Positions 1 to 11,184 are shown, numbered from the stretch's first letter. The stretch is 64,000 bases of DNA from Certhia americana (GCA_018697195.1 JAGMWU010000028.1:1557990-1621989); one strand, 5' to 3'. Notes: generated from the letters alone by a model not told the origin. Translations and numbers: made by a program.

Positions 1-39
1 TTTGATTGTCCCAGCCCCGGCCTCTCCTGCAGCTCACAG

Positions 40-147
40 CGTTTGAGGACATGGTTAGGTGGGGAACATGGGGATGGTGGATTTGTGATTGAATTTGGTG
101 ATCTTACAGGTCATTTCCAGCCTTAATTGTTCCACCATTCCATGATT
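40..147 (+). mobile_element. CR1 LINE 3' end, degraded
   Basis: The block ends with a CR1-like tail in sense orientation: 'ttggtgatcttacaggtc', then 'ttccagcc' and 'ccattccatga'. This matches the usual bird CR1 3' terminus (gatcttaaaggtcccttccaaccc...attctatga) with many substitutions. Only the last ~100 bp are present, as expected for a 5'-truncated insertion. The left part (40-90) is too diverged to place exactly. Confidence 0.6.
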
Positions 148-215
148 TTGCTGTGGCCATTTTCGGCCACATTCTCTTTCCCCAAGGGGTCACCGGGCTG
201 ACCCTGCTGTGTCAC

Positions 216-441
216 CTCACAGGAGACCTGCATGGAGCACCAAGAGCTGCCTGGGCATGGGCATTTATATTTTCCCATTTTTTAACATTATTTTTGAGAT
301 GTGACATCCTCGAGGTAACATTCTTCTCAGAGACACTCAGGAGTGTTGCTATAGAATTTGGTTTTCCAGCAGCACCTGCTCTCCTTGACTGATCTGACTG
401 ATTTTTCTTTGGAACAGCTTCTTCCTTCACGGATTTCTTTT
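216..441 (-). CDS. candidate internal exon of an unknown gene (weak)
   Basis: On the minus strand an open frame of about 75 codons is bounded by a plausible 3' splice site (pyrimidine tract 'ctgaccttccccag', AG at 443-442) and a plausible 5' splice site ('CTGTGAG|GTGACA', GT at 215-214). That gives a 226-bp exon entering at phase 1 and leaving at phase 2. The peptide is hydrophilic and Lys/Ser/Asn rich, beginning EKKSVKEEAVPKKNQSD and containing KKWENINAHAQ. I do not recognise the family. Open frames of this size also arise by chance here, and splice-like sequences are common, so this is only a candidate. A shadow frame on the plus strand (153-392) is hydrophobic and less convincing. Confidence 0.18.
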
Positions 442-688
442 CTGGGGAAGGTCAGGGCACTACACTGCCCTCTGCATTATCTCCTGCCCGAGTCCCCTGT
501 CCCTGCAGCAATCCCAGCACCTTTCCTGCCAGTCCCTGGCACTCCCAAATCCAGCTGAGACTTCTCGGGACTTTAATTAATGAGATAACCAAACGGAAAA
601 CACCCAGAGAGTGAACCCCAGAGTTGAAGACTTTATCTGCTTTTTGCAGCTGCATCTTTTTCTCCTTCTTTTTTTTCCCTTTTTTAAA

Positions 689-705
689 TTTTTTTTTTTT
701 TTTTT
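689..705. repeat. poly-T tract followed by G run
   Basis: An uninterrupted run of about 17 T is followed directly by seven G, inside a longer T/C-rich stretch starting near 656. It accounts for the Lys-rich minus-strand frame here, which is not a gene. Confidence 0.9.
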
Positions 706-769
706 GGGGGGGAGCTGCCTTCCCAGCCCATCAATACTGTTTCTCATTAAATTAAATAGCTTATTGACT

Positions 770-1005
770 GCAGAGGGCCGGAGCCACGCGGCCGATGGGA
801 GCCGAGCACGGCGCCTTCCCTGTGCAGCCAGCCACAGGTCAGTGCACAGTAAATCAGCTGGTAATGGAGTTTGAACTCGGGGAATCACTGCTGTGTACCC
901 TTTTTATTTGTTTTTAATTTGTATCAATGGTGATTCTGTCGCTTCCAATTTCCGTGACGGCCGCGGGTTGCGGAGCAGGGAAGGCCCGTTCTCCTCCTGG
1001 CTGAG
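770..1005. promoter_or_regulatory. small CpG cluster
   Basis: Two CpG clusters (around 778-812 with ccggagccacgcggccga, and 955-985 with gacggccgcgggttgcgg) stand out in a CpG-poor neighbourhood. An AT-rich piece with homeodomain-like TTAAATTAAAT lies just to the left (746-760). Such a patch could be a small regulatory element. There is no TATA box or obvious first exon beside it. Confidence 0.25.
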
Positions 1006-1357
1006 CAGCCAAGGCCCCCCCAGCTCACAGGGTTCAGGTGTTGTCGTGGTTTGAACACCAGGTGTCTGCTAAGGAAGGCAGGAGCCTCCTTTGGAATGGT
1101 GAATTTAACCCCCTTCCCTCCCAGTTATTAAAACTTTGAAATTCAGGGGCTCTCAGGTGAAGATATGGGGATGGGAATAGCAGTTCTTTATTAGGGGTAC
1201 TAAAATAAACAATAAAACCAAAACACATGCAGTAAGACAAACAAATAAACAAACAAACCCCACTGACAGAGTCAGGATCCCAGCACAGCACAGGGTGCTT
1301 GAGGCCAGTGGGGCTGGGACAACTCCAGCTCTGGCTGAAGACTGCTCCTGCCTGCTG

Positions 1358-1692
1358 GGAGATTCCCGTGTGCACTGGAGAGTTTGCAGGGATTTTGGGA
1401 TGTCTGTCAGAGCCAGGGAATGTCCTGTGAGATTCCTGTATGCATTGAAGGGTTTGCAGAGATTGGGATGTCTGTGAGAGCCAGGGAACGTGCTGTGAGA
1501 TTCCCGTGTGCACTGGAGAGTTTGCAGGGATTTTGGGATGTTTGTCATAGCCAGGGAATGTGCTGTGAGATTCCTGTGTCCACTGAAAGGTTTGCAGGGA
1601 TTGGGATGTCTGTCAGAGCCAGGGAATGTGCTGTGAGATTCCCGTGTGCGCTGGAGAGTTTGCAGGGATTTTGGGATGTCTGTCAGAGCCCG
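1358..1692. repeat. tandem array of alternating 70- and 68-bp units (dimeric)
   Basis: Five tandem copies begin with 'gattcc' at 1361, 1431, 1499, 1569 and 1637, so the periods are 70, 68, 70, 68. Long units carry 'gattttggga' and 'ctggagag'. Short units carry 'gattggga' and 'ttgaaggg/ctgaaagg'. The true repeat is therefore a 138-bp dimer A-B-A-B-A. The array explains the large frames on both strands between 1034 and 1956. Confidence 0.9.
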
Positions 1693-2729
1693 GTTTCCCT
1701 GGGCCTGTGTGTTTTTCCCTGGCTGCACAAAGGGGCCGTGCAGAACACGTCTGTTTGCAGAGTCACACGCACACGTTTCTCCTCCACAATATTTTGGGAA
1801 GCTCCACAGACGTGTTAGGAAAGCTGTCACTTGCACAAACTTCCCTGCAACCGGAGTGTGATTTTTTTTCAGAGCTATTAATGGAGGGCTAGAGTGGAAC
1901 CAGCTTGGCAAAAAGGAACAGAAACAAACACCTGTGAACTCCAAATTGAATTCCAAAAACGAACCAAAGGAGCACTCGAGGGAGGGGCACTGAGGGGGTT
2001 AAAGCTCCACACAGATGATCACACTGCCCAGGCCAGTCAGGGCTTTGGCCAGAGGTTTGGGCACCAAGGAGCTGCCATCACTCCCAGCCCATCCTGCTCC
2101 CCACCGTCCCAGGGACAATAATGCCACCACCACGGTGGAATTTTCTGTCTTGGGCAAGGGAGGAAGCTGCTGAGGGGCAGGAGGAGCAGGGATGGCCCTG
2201 GGCAATCTCCTTGGGTGTGACTTTGTGCTTGCACTGGCAAGGAACACAAGAGGAGGAGATTCCAGCTGCTAATGAGGGTCTGGAATGTGCCAGGAGCGAT
2301 CCCACCTAAAACTCTCTGAGGATTCAAGACCAGCACGGCTGTGTAAATCCTCAAACATCTCTCAACCTCCCTCAGAAGAGAGAAACCTTTGCTTAGTCCC
2401 TGTTCTTGCTCTGCTTTGCCTGCACCGAGAGCTTGTTTATTGTGAGTTCTCCTGGATTCTGAGGTTTTTAATGCCAAACAGCAGCAAATTCCAGCTTCCC
2501 ACTGACTCAGGAAGAAAAGCTGCCTGCTGGACAGACCCAGGTGGCAGCTTGAGCAGCAGGAGAGGACTGGGCTCTGTCTCAGCTCAGCACCACCCCGGGA
2601 TGCTCCCTCTCCTCCCCTCACCTGCCCTCGCAGAGAATAAACCCCAGCTGGGGAATGACTGATGGAATATCCACGATAAACCATTCACAGCTCAGCCCCA
2701 GCCGTCAAACTGTCCTGAGGAAGAAGAGC
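1693..2729. other. no gene recognised
   Basis: Mixed-composition DNA with several chance frames of up to 215 codons (2037-2684 minus). These lack a recognisable domain, show Ser/Leu/Pro-rich content typical of GC-rich non-coding bird DNA, and overlap equally long frames on the other strand. Confidence 0.5.
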
Positions 2730-2940
2730 ATGAATAAAACCCATGATCCGCACACAAACAGAAAAGGGCTGAATTCTTCAAATAAATGGCTCCCAACAAA
2801 TAATTTGACCGGCTCTCATGAGCAGCTTAGGCCCTCGAGCATGAAGATTATCAGCCCCATGTAATTTTCTCCTGGCTGATGTAGCTGCAAAGACCATTCA
2901 TATTCATATAAATGTCTAATGTCTAATCCTCTAATCTAAT
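2730..2940. promoter_or_regulatory. candidate conserved non-coding element
   Basis: AT-rich, repeat-free block with many compact motifs: GATA-type 'agattatcag', homeodomain-like 'aataatttga' and 'catgtaatttt', and two close copies of 'attcatat'. No open frame of interest. It ends at a 16-bp T run (2943-2958). The call rests on texture only. Confidence 0.3.
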
Positions 2941-3334
2941 CCTTTTTTTTTTTTTTTTCCTGCTTGTGCTAAAGCTTCCCAGCTCGGGCTCCAAAGCCCT
3001 CTGAGCAATGGAATTATTGATAAATTACTGCAGAGAGGAGGAGCACAGCACAGACACCAAACCCACCAAGCTCTGCCTCTTGTGCCAGAGTTGGAATTTC
3101 TCTGTTGGGTGAGTTTGAAGGACAATTGCAGGTGTTTTCCCTCCCTGATACTTCCCACATCCTGGCCCAATGCTGGAGTGAGGTGATTTCTCCTCCACTG
3201 GGGCTCTCAGAGAGTTTGAGGAAGGCTCTCACTTTATCACGAGAAAATTCAGCTCCGTTGGTGCAAATTAAAACTATAAACCAAAACACGGAAGATATAA
3301 ACCAAAAATAGAAACATTATAAAATCCTCCAGAT

Positions 3335-3430
3335 AATCACGGAATGGTTTGGGTTGGGAGGGACCTCAAAGCTCACCCAGTGTCACCCCTGGGTGCTCCA
3401 ACCTGGCCTTGGGCACTCCCAGGGATGGGG
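3335..3430 (-). mobile_element. CR1 LINE 3' end fragment
   Basis: Reverse complement of the CR1 tail: 'cacggaatggtttgggttgg', then 'gagggacctcaaagctcac' and 'caacctggccttgggcac', ending 'cagggatgggg'. About 95 bp, truncated. Well preserved relative to other copies here. Confidence 0.9.
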
Positions 3431-3654
3431 TCAGATTCAGAAGCAGTAAAAGCTCAGCTCCCAAGCCCAGCCTTATTTCTGCCTCTCTGCCCTGTGAGCA
3501 GCCCCACATTTATTTATGGACGTTCCTTCTGCGCTCACTCGGGGGGAAAGATTTGTACCACGGGCAGGAATTGTAAATCCAGGCACAGTCTGTGGCCTCT
3601 GAGCATTTCTATAATAAAAATTATCATCCTGGAACCGGTTTTCATTTGGAATTA

Positions 3655-4060
3655 GGCTGAGGCTCATCAATGCATTATCTCACTTAGACCAACAAATAAG
3701 CATCAGACAGGAGCTTCTTTCAAATCACGGTGGGCTTGGACCAATTCTGAAATCCTGCCCTCGAGCAGCAGACTCAGTATCCCATTTATTGCTCCCCCAA
3801 GGCCAGCCAGTTCTCCATTAACTTTTACCTCCATCTAATAGCACATTCATAAGCAATTTTGTGGGTGACTCTGAGACTTCGGGCTGCTCTGGGGTTTTTT
3901 TCCCCTTTTAAATTATCTTTTTGCTTGATGATATGGAATTATTTAGATGACAACTCCCATTAAAAGAACCTGTGCTCTTACAGGCAAAGACATTTTTACC
4001 CAGACAACACGTCTATAAAATTGTTCTAAATTCTGCCGAATGCATGGAACAGAGTTTTGC
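3655..4060. promoter_or_regulatory. candidate conserved non-coding element
   Basis: Low-repeat, AT-rich block rich in homeodomain-like sites (tgcattatctc, ccattaactttt, tctaatagcacattc, ccattaaaag). It lies between GC-richer stretches. No frame with coding character. Inference from composition only. Confidence 0.3.
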
Positions 4061-4399
4061 CACGATTCAAAAGGAAGGGAGACTTTTCCATTTGAATATT
4101 GTTCTTTTTGATAGCAGCCCCAGGAAATGACCCCTGCTGGCTCCAGGGGGATTCAGCCCCAAGGACAAAAACCCTGGAGAAGATGGAGCCTGCAGCAGCT
4201 CCTCCCTGCTCACACCTGTGTGGTCCCTGCCCTGCAGAGCTGCAGAGCATGCAGCCACCTGTGACAAGCGTGGATTCATGGAGAGAGATCCCAAAAGCTC
4301 CTCAGACCACTCACAAGGCTCACTGGAGCTTTCTCAGGCACTTTCAAGCATCTTTCCAACTGTTTTCCAAGCACTGACCTTTGGCTGTGCACAGAAATA

Positions 4400-5250
4400 A
4401 ACAGGATAACAGTCTGTATGGAAAATAAAAATGTTGACATTAATAAATCATTAAAGGATTTTGATGCCCAACAGCAAGCACAGACCTTTCATCCCTCATT
4501 TCTAGCTCTGCATCTGGCGACTTAGCTTGTGAAAACAAGGAGAAATTATTTATATTATTTTAGCGTTCTGTAAATCAAGTGTTGCTGTAAGGACTGAAGG
4601 GATGTTTTGAGAAGTGAGGATGGGGTTTGCTGCACTCGCCGAATCTTTGGCTGGTGGGATATCAAAAGGCCAGGATGAAATCTAAAGAAGGAGTCTGAAA
4701 TGCAGGCAGCAGAAGGAAATGATTTAGCAGAGCAGTGCCCAGTTTGGCTTTGTGGAGGGAGAGTTATGGGCTGCATTTATTGAGCTTTCTGTGTGGTGCT
4801 TGGCTTTTAAATGCAGATACTGGGGATCCATCACAGCATTATTTGTTTGCTTGTTTCCCTCTCCCTGCATGTGAGGAGACATCGATAGAGTTTAACTGCA
4901 AAAATACATCCATCCACCCCCTGCACCTCCTCCACGGCCCTGCATCTCTTTTATTAAGCTACAGCCTAGCAAGGGGAAATCATAAAAAAAAAGCAGCCAT
5001 ATACAGCCACTTGTGTTTTAAAGAAACAGCAAAAGCAGGAGCTACAAAACCTTCCCCTGATTTACATCCCTGGCAGAGCAGCACTCCCCGTTACAGCCAC
5101 CTGGAAAGCAAGTTTATAAACCCACTGCCAGACCTTCCACTGCAGCTGAGAGGGCCACGAGGGCTCCTATAAACAATATTTTATTGATTAGAATAGGCAG
5201 AAACTCCTGTTATTTACACCAGACTTTTCCACGGCGTTTATCGATGTTCC
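4400..5250. promoter_or_regulatory. candidate conserved non-coding cluster
   Basis: Two AT-rich pieces (4400-4620 and 4860-5240) contain dense motifs such as 'attaataaatcattaaagg', 'attatttatattatttt' and 'aatattttattgattag'. The intervening sequence is ordinary. A 145-codon plus frame (4735-5172) crosses the second piece but has no recognisable domain, so I do not call it a gene. Confidence 0.25.
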
Positions 5251-6995
5251 TGAGGCTCAGAGGAGATGGGGAGAGAGCCTTGGAAGGTGGAACACACCGA
5301 GCTGCTGGGATGCTGGGGGAAACAGCCCTGAGCTCCCAGGCCCTTCTCTGGGGAGCTCCTGCACAGGGGTGGATGGAACAAAAGCTGCTGGAAATCTCTT
5401 TCTTCAGGCAGTCAGGAAATCCCAGCTGTAAGTGAGCTCAGAACTCACCTGTGCAGGGTCAGTATCAGCACCAGGAGCATCAGGGACCCCCCCAAGGCTG
5501 CAGAGAGAAAGGGGAAATGGCCTTGGCTGCTGCAGCTGCAGGTTCAGGTTCACAAAAAACCCCCTCACTGCCCCTGGTCAGTGAGAGAAACCCTTCCAGC
5601 ATCGGCAGAAAAGCCTCATGCCACAAAACAGGGCCACAGAGCCTCAAAGAACCCTAAAAATCTGCATCAGCTCTTTGGCCAAACCCTGAGAGCTGTAGGA
5701 ACCACCAGCTGCTCACCTCTACCAGTGCCCCACAGCCTGGCAGGGTGGCACAGCACCTGGAACAGCAGCCACGAGGGCTTCTTTAATGACTTTTAATTAA
5801 TTGTAATTACTCTGGGGATTGTTTTGGGAGTGGCAGTTTAACCTCCCTGGATCTCTGGTGGCTCCAGGACCTCTGCCAAGCTCCTCATTGCAGATCAGAT
5901 CCCCAAAAGTCACTTGGTAATGAAATGGGTTTTGAAAGGAAGGGACAGAGGCAGAATCAAACATCTCCAGCAGAACCCTGGGGATCTGGGAGAGGATTCT
6001 GAGCTGGCACAGACATAAAATTAGAGTTTGGGGGCTTGGGTGGATGATGTTACCTGTGTTCAGGGTCCTGCTTTCTCAGCCCAGGGGTTCTGGGCCTGCC
6101 AGGACCCTTCCACAGGGACAGGGAAGGTTCTGCCCTCGTGCAGCCAGGTAGGAGCAGCCCTGGGACCCCACAGGGACACAGGAGTGACATTTCCATCCTG
6201 CCTCATCTCTGAGCATCTCCTGCTCATCCCCCAAAGCAGGGTCCAGCCTCCCCCTCCCCTGTCCAGCAGAGCTCTGCCATCCTCCGGGGGTATTTCCAAG
6301 GATCTCACACCCTTCCTTTTGTGGCTGGTCCAACCTCAGCTCCCCAAAGCTCCAGGATTATTTGTTCCTTTACTACAGATTTTCCTCCTCTGCCATTCTC
6401 TGATCTCATCCTCACACCTTCCTTTCAGCTTTTTCCAACAATTATTTATATATTCACTGGAACCTGTTCCACCTGTACCTTGATCAGCATCCAAAATCTC
6501 CTTCTGCACCAATGGGCATTTGCTGCATCCCATTCCCCAGGGAATTCTGCAGCCCAGCCAGGGTGCAGATGTGCAGATGGTGCAGGGCACTGGTGCCACA
6601 GAGTTTGCCTTTGGTCCCCTTTGTTTTTATTGCCACCTTTTTCCCTGCTCCCTGGCTCCAAACTCCCTCCCTGTGGCTCTGATCTCCTGCCCAGCAGCCC
6701 TGGGAAGGCTTCAAAGAATCCAACATTTGGGCAGAGCACAGAAGGATCTGCCAGTTGTGGATGCTCTGCTAAAGCTTTTCTGAGCCCTGGCCCAGCTCTA
6801 AAGCTGGGCTCCAAGGAGAGCACGTTCCCACTGCAGCTGGCCACGCTCAGAGCTGGAAATTCCTGCAAAATGAGAAAGCCCTCGGTGGCCTTGCACCTCT
6901 TCTAGGGGGGAGAGAGAAGCAGAAGAGAAAGACTTTCTCAGGGCACAGAAATGTGGGAAACCATCAAAGAACTGCACACACTTATCCCAATAAAT
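5251..6995. other. no gene recognised; GC-richer filler
   Basis: Cys/Pro/Leu-rich chance frames on both strands (up to 194 codons at 6321-6905). I see no domain, no splice-bounded coding block and no repeat family. A short AT-rich patch at 5780-5815 (taattaattgtaattac) is the only notable motif. Confidence 0.45.
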
Positions 6996-6997
6996 CC

Positions 6998-7182
6998 TGC
7001 CTGCAGCAGGAACATTGCAGTCCCCTCCTGCAGCAGGCACATTGCTGTTAACAGGAACATTGCAGTTCCCTCCTGCAGCAGGAATTTTGCAGTTCTCCCC
7101 TGCAGCAGGAGCTTTTCTGTTCCCTCCTGCAGCAGGAATTTTGCAATTTGTCCCCTCCTGCAGCAGGAATTTTGTTGTTACC
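6998..7182. repeat. minisatellite with CTGCAG-containing core
   Basis: About six to seven degenerate copies, 26-33 bp apart, of a unit like 'cctcctgcagcaggaatttt' followed by 'gcagtt'. Each has the palindrome CTGCAG in the near-palindromic core cctgcagcagg. One copy lacks the core (around 7040-7055, 'gctgttaacaggaacattgcag'). The repeats produce the GNC/KIPAAGG-type shadow peptides on the minus strand. Confidence 0.85.
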
Positions 7183-8025
7183 ACTGCCCTGAAGGGTCCC
7201 ACCTCCCAGAGTCTCCTGGTGGCACAGACCAAACCTCTCCTCCCCTTCCCAGATGGAGCTCAAGGGGTCCCAGGAGTGGCCAGCACTGATTTGATCCCCC
7301 TGAACTGAAGCTCAGGAGGGTTTGAGGCTCTGGACAGCCCAGGGCAGGGCCAGGGAGAGGCACCACTGCAGGAGCTGGGGGAGGTGACAGGGACAGCAGG
7401 ACTGTCCCCACCCCGCAGCCACTGCAGGGACATGCATAATTCCCAGCTGTGGATTGTTCGTATCTTTGCTATGAAAGTTTAAAGAGACTGGTTATTCCCG
7501 TTGACCATTAAAAGGTGATTTTTTTTCCCCATGTCACGAGGACTACTGACATTCCCAAACCCTTGGGAAAGGAGCAGTTGATGTCCTGACACCCTCAGAG
7601 CCTCACTGTGCACACACGTGGGAAGGCACCCAGGGCCCTCAGCTGGCAGTGAGTCAACAAACAGGATACCTCAAAAAAAAAAAAAAATTATAAAAATGGA
7701 CTTTTCTAACCCTCAACAAAACGTGACATGTCATTAACGCACTGTTAGAAACACCCAGCCTGATTTGATGCATTTTGACCCAAAGTTTTATCACTAACCA
7801 GGTGAGGAAGGGTTTTCCTGCTGGGGTTTGGTGGAGGCTGAATTATTTGATGATTGTGACCCTGCTGCAGTGCTGTTCCTCCTGCTGAGGGATTTTCCTG
7901 GGCAAACACCGAGCTAAGGTGCAGAACAGCCCTGGGGAGAGATCTGGGAGCCTCTGCCTGCTCAGGCCTTCATTCCAGCACCACTTGGAGCCTGGAGCCT
8001 TGGGAAGGAAATGCTTGGAGCTGTC
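7183..8025. other. no gene; one AT-rich candidate patch
   Basis: Mostly ordinary sequence with a poly-A tract at about 7674-7687. The patch 7690-7800 (gacatgtcattaacgcactg, cctgatttgatgcattttg) has a conserved-element texture. No coding signal. Confidence 0.35.
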
Positions 8026-8029
8026 ACAG

Positions 8030-8240
8030 AGAGCAGCAGTTAATGCTCAGATAGGGAGGCTGATTTTTCTTCTCTCTGCAGCCTGTAAGAAAATTAAATT
8101 CATGCCCAATGGGCCTAAACATTCTTGGTAGCATTGAAGTGCAAAATTGAGCTAATACCTTTCTGATGTTTAAACAAGTACTCATGATATTTTCATGCCC
8201 ATCAAGAAGCAGCTCTAAAGCTTTTGGAGCTGCCATTGCA
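8030..8240. promoter_or_regulatory. candidate conserved non-coding element
   Basis: AT-rich block with 'aagaaaattaaattcatgcc', 'ttgagctaatacctt', 'gatgtttaaacaag' (forkhead-like) and 'catgatattttcatgcc'. The 70-codon minus frame across it (8024-8236) has no recognisable family. Confidence 0.28.
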
Positions 8241-10035
8241 AACCAAAAGGGAGGAGAGGAATAAAGGGAAGGGGAAAATCTCTTTATGGGTCATGGGGAG
8301 GTCTTGGGATAACAGAGAGGGGATGAAATGGCAGAATGATTCTCAAAGCTGCTTCCTCTGCTGCAGAATCCCCCTGGGGGACACACGAGGGTGCAAGGTG
8401 CTGGGTCTGCTGGGCGTTCTCTCTTTTTACTGAAACAAATAATCCCTTTGTGAAAATGCAACAATTTCCTGCAGTTCTCACTCAATATTCCTCCAGATCT
8501 TCATCTTCAGGGAAAAATTATTTCCTGGGGAGGAAGGAACCCTGACACAGGGTGCCCAGAGGAGCTGTGGCTGCCCCATCCCTGGGAGAGTCCCAGGCTG
8601 AGTTAATCAATAAACAAACAATGAGCATTAAAACAGAGCAATGACCATTAAAACAGAGGGCACAATCCGGGAGGAAGGAGACTTGGAAAGGTTTTAGCTC
8701 CATCCCACCTCAGCCTGTTGGAGCACATATGGGCAAAGGGATTGTTTCCCTCCCTGCCGTTTGCAGGGAGTGAATCAGGAGCAGATGGGAGCCGGGCACT
8801 GCCGACTCCAGCAGATAAAAGACAATTACAAGCAGAAAATGGAGCTGCTGATGGCACTTGGGATGTTCAGTTCAGCTCCTGGGATAAAAAATTGTTTTAA
8901 AAAAGGAGGGCTGGGAGCTGCCCTCCTGGCAGCAGCCATCTCGTGCTGCAGACCTGCTGATTCAGGCGCCGTGCAGCCCCTTGCAGACGTGGGGAGAAAT
9001 GTTTGAAGGCTCAATTTGAGCCATTTGTTTCTCATTTTTGAGCTCTCATTAAAATAATCTGCCCTGATTGTCTCTGGGAGCTATTTTTTGCTCCTCTAAA
9101 CGGTTGCAGAAGACAGCAGAGATTAGAAAAAGAGACTCAGCCCTGGTGAGGCTGTGACTCATCAAATCCAGGCTCCTGCTCCTGCCAGGGCAGCAGCAGC
9201 TCCTGGAAGGTGGCAGGGACAGGGGGAAAACCCAGCCTTGCTCTGTCTGAACCAGGGGATTCAGGAATTTTACCTTCATTAATATGGGATATGGACCATC
9301 CTGCAAGAGGATGCTCTCTGGAAAGCCTGAAGGTTTTCTCCCCTCTCCAGGGTCTGTCCCGACACACAGGATGAGAGGCTCTTCTTTCCCATGCCACGAT
9401 TTCCATCCTGCACTCAGAGCCCCAGGCTGGAGAGGCTGAGTGCTGCCAGCACAACCAACCCAGGGAAAAGGTGCTTGGAAGGAATTTTTAGGACTCAAGC
9501 CGTTCTTTTCTGTTCCAGCCACATGCAACCTCAAAACCACCAGGAATTATGAGGAAGTGTAACTTTATTCCTTCATTCCTGCCCTGTGACTGCCCCATCT
9601 CCACCACCTCTGGGTACCCTGGTGTTCCTGCAAGAATAACTTCAATTCCTTTGGATTGCCATCCCCTCTGGCCTGGGCACTTGGAGCTCCTGACTCAAAC
9701 CCAGCCTGAAGCTGAACTTGGCACTACCAGGGGATGCAGGACTCTGCTATTCCTGAGGAAAAGCTCAGGAATTCCTGACCCCTCCTGTAGGTGCTGAACT
9801 CTGAGCCCTCCCCAGCCAATTCCTGCAGGAAAAGCCCAGGAGGGATTGGGATGTCCCAGAGGCACCTCCAGGGTTCCCAAGTGAGCACCCCAAGCTGGGT
9901 CATTTGAGTGACAAAATGTCCAACAGCCTCTCCCATTAATTAGAACTCAGGGCCAGCACCTTTCACTGCTTCAGCACAAAGGATTTCCAATTCTTACTCT
10001 ATTTCTTCTGCTCCTTTCTCCATAAACTCACAGAA
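8241..10035. other. no gene recognised
   Basis: Ordinary mixed DNA. Chance frames on both strands (for example 9049-9540 minus, 163 codons) show no domain. I see no repeat family or RNA gene. Confidence 0.45.
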
Positions 10036-10039
10036 AATG

Positions 10040-10216
10040 CCTTTTGTTTCAGTGCCAGGCTACAGAGGGGCTGTTTGTTCTCTGGCCATTTAAATGTCCC
10101 TATCAGTGACATTTTTAAAGCTATGAGAAAGGATTTTAATTGGCTGAAATGCTGATTGCCATAACAACTGGCTAATGAACCATCTGTTAGCATATGTAAT
10201 ATTTATTTATACATTT
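10040..10216. promoter_or_regulatory. candidate conserved non-coding element
   Basis: Compact AT-rich block containing 'ggccatttaaatgtccc', 'gattttaattggctg', 'gccataacaactggctaatg' and 'agcatatgtaatatttattt'. It has an E-box-like CATATG and several ATTA cores. Sharp change to GC-rich DNA at about 10218. Confidence 0.35.
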
Positions 10217-10737
10217 CAGAGAGGCAGCTCGAGATCTGGACAGGCTCTGCTGCAAGGGCAGAAGGGCACAGGGGGAGGGCTGTGTGCTGCAGGGTCCCCA
10301 GGGAGCCTGGCCCTGCAGTGCCAGCAGAGCCCTGCCAGGTCAGCAGCTCCTCAGCAGCACAGGGCACCCTGCCCCATTCCAGCAGGAAATCCAGGAGAAG
10401 ATTTGGGAGCAGCACTTAGGATGAGTGAGGGTGGAAAAGGTCCCCAAAGTCAGTGACCTCTGGCCAAACCCCACAAGCACTGAGCACACTAAACTCTGAA
10501 TGTGCTGCTTTCCTGCCCCCCTCCCTGTCCTGGAGCCCAGCAGGCACCAAATTCCCGCAGCAGAGGGAAGGGTTCCCCTGGAGCAGCTCCTCACCAGCAG
10601 ATTTAGCAAGGGCAGCTCTGGTTCCCATCTGCCAGCCAAGGCCAGGGTGGGGTCTGGGGCTGCCCTGACCCCAAAAACGCTCCAGAGGGGCAGCAGAGTC
10701 CTGGGAACCCCAAGGGAGGATGATGCGGGGTGGGATC

Positions 10738-11110
10738 GAGATGTGTTTGGAGATGTGTTTGGAGATTTATTTGGTGATGTATTTGGAGATATATTTGCTG
10801 ATGTATTCGGTTATGTATTTAGTGACATATTTGGTGATGTATTTGGTGATTTATTTAGAGATAGATGCATTTGGTGATGTATTTGGAGATGTATTTGGTG
10901 ACGCATTTGGAGATGCATTTGGAGATGCATTTGGAGATGTATTTGGAGATGTATTTGGTGATGTATTTGGAGATGGATGTATTTGGTGATGTATTTGGAG
11001 ATGTATTTGGAGATGCATTTAGTGACATATTTGCTGATGTATTTGGTGATTTATTTGGAGATAGATGTATTTGGTGATGTATTTGGAGATGCATTTGGAG
11101 ATGTATTTTT
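10738..11110. repeat. 12-bp minisatellite, (gatgtatttgga)n, about 30 units
   Basis: Roughly 370 bp of a 12-bp unit with single-base variants (tgtattt/tgcattt/tttattt; ggaga/ggtga/ggtgac). Three short insertions of the form 'gagat(a/g)gatg' near 10860, 10972 and 11062 interrupt the register. Because 12 is a multiple of 3 and the unit lacks stops, open frames appear on both strands (FGDV repeats on plus, Ile/His-rich on minus). They are not genes. Strongly G/T rich on the plus strand. Confidence 0.95.
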
Positions 11111-11184
11111 AGCCTGTCGGTGAAGAGTGGGGAAGAAGGGAGCAGAGAAAGCCCCGCTGCAGAAGTCACATGCATATGCAAAAG

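Noticed and set aside
577..888. Lys/Arg-rich 103-codon minus frame
   Set aside because: The basic run is the poly-T tract read in antisense.
1153..1956. 267-codon minus-strand frame
   Set aside because: Mostly translation of the 70/68-bp tandem array; both strands are equally open.
10500..11181. FGDV-repeat frames (plus) and Ile/His-repeat frame (minus)
   Set aside because: By-product of the 12-bp minisatellite, which has no stop in several frames.
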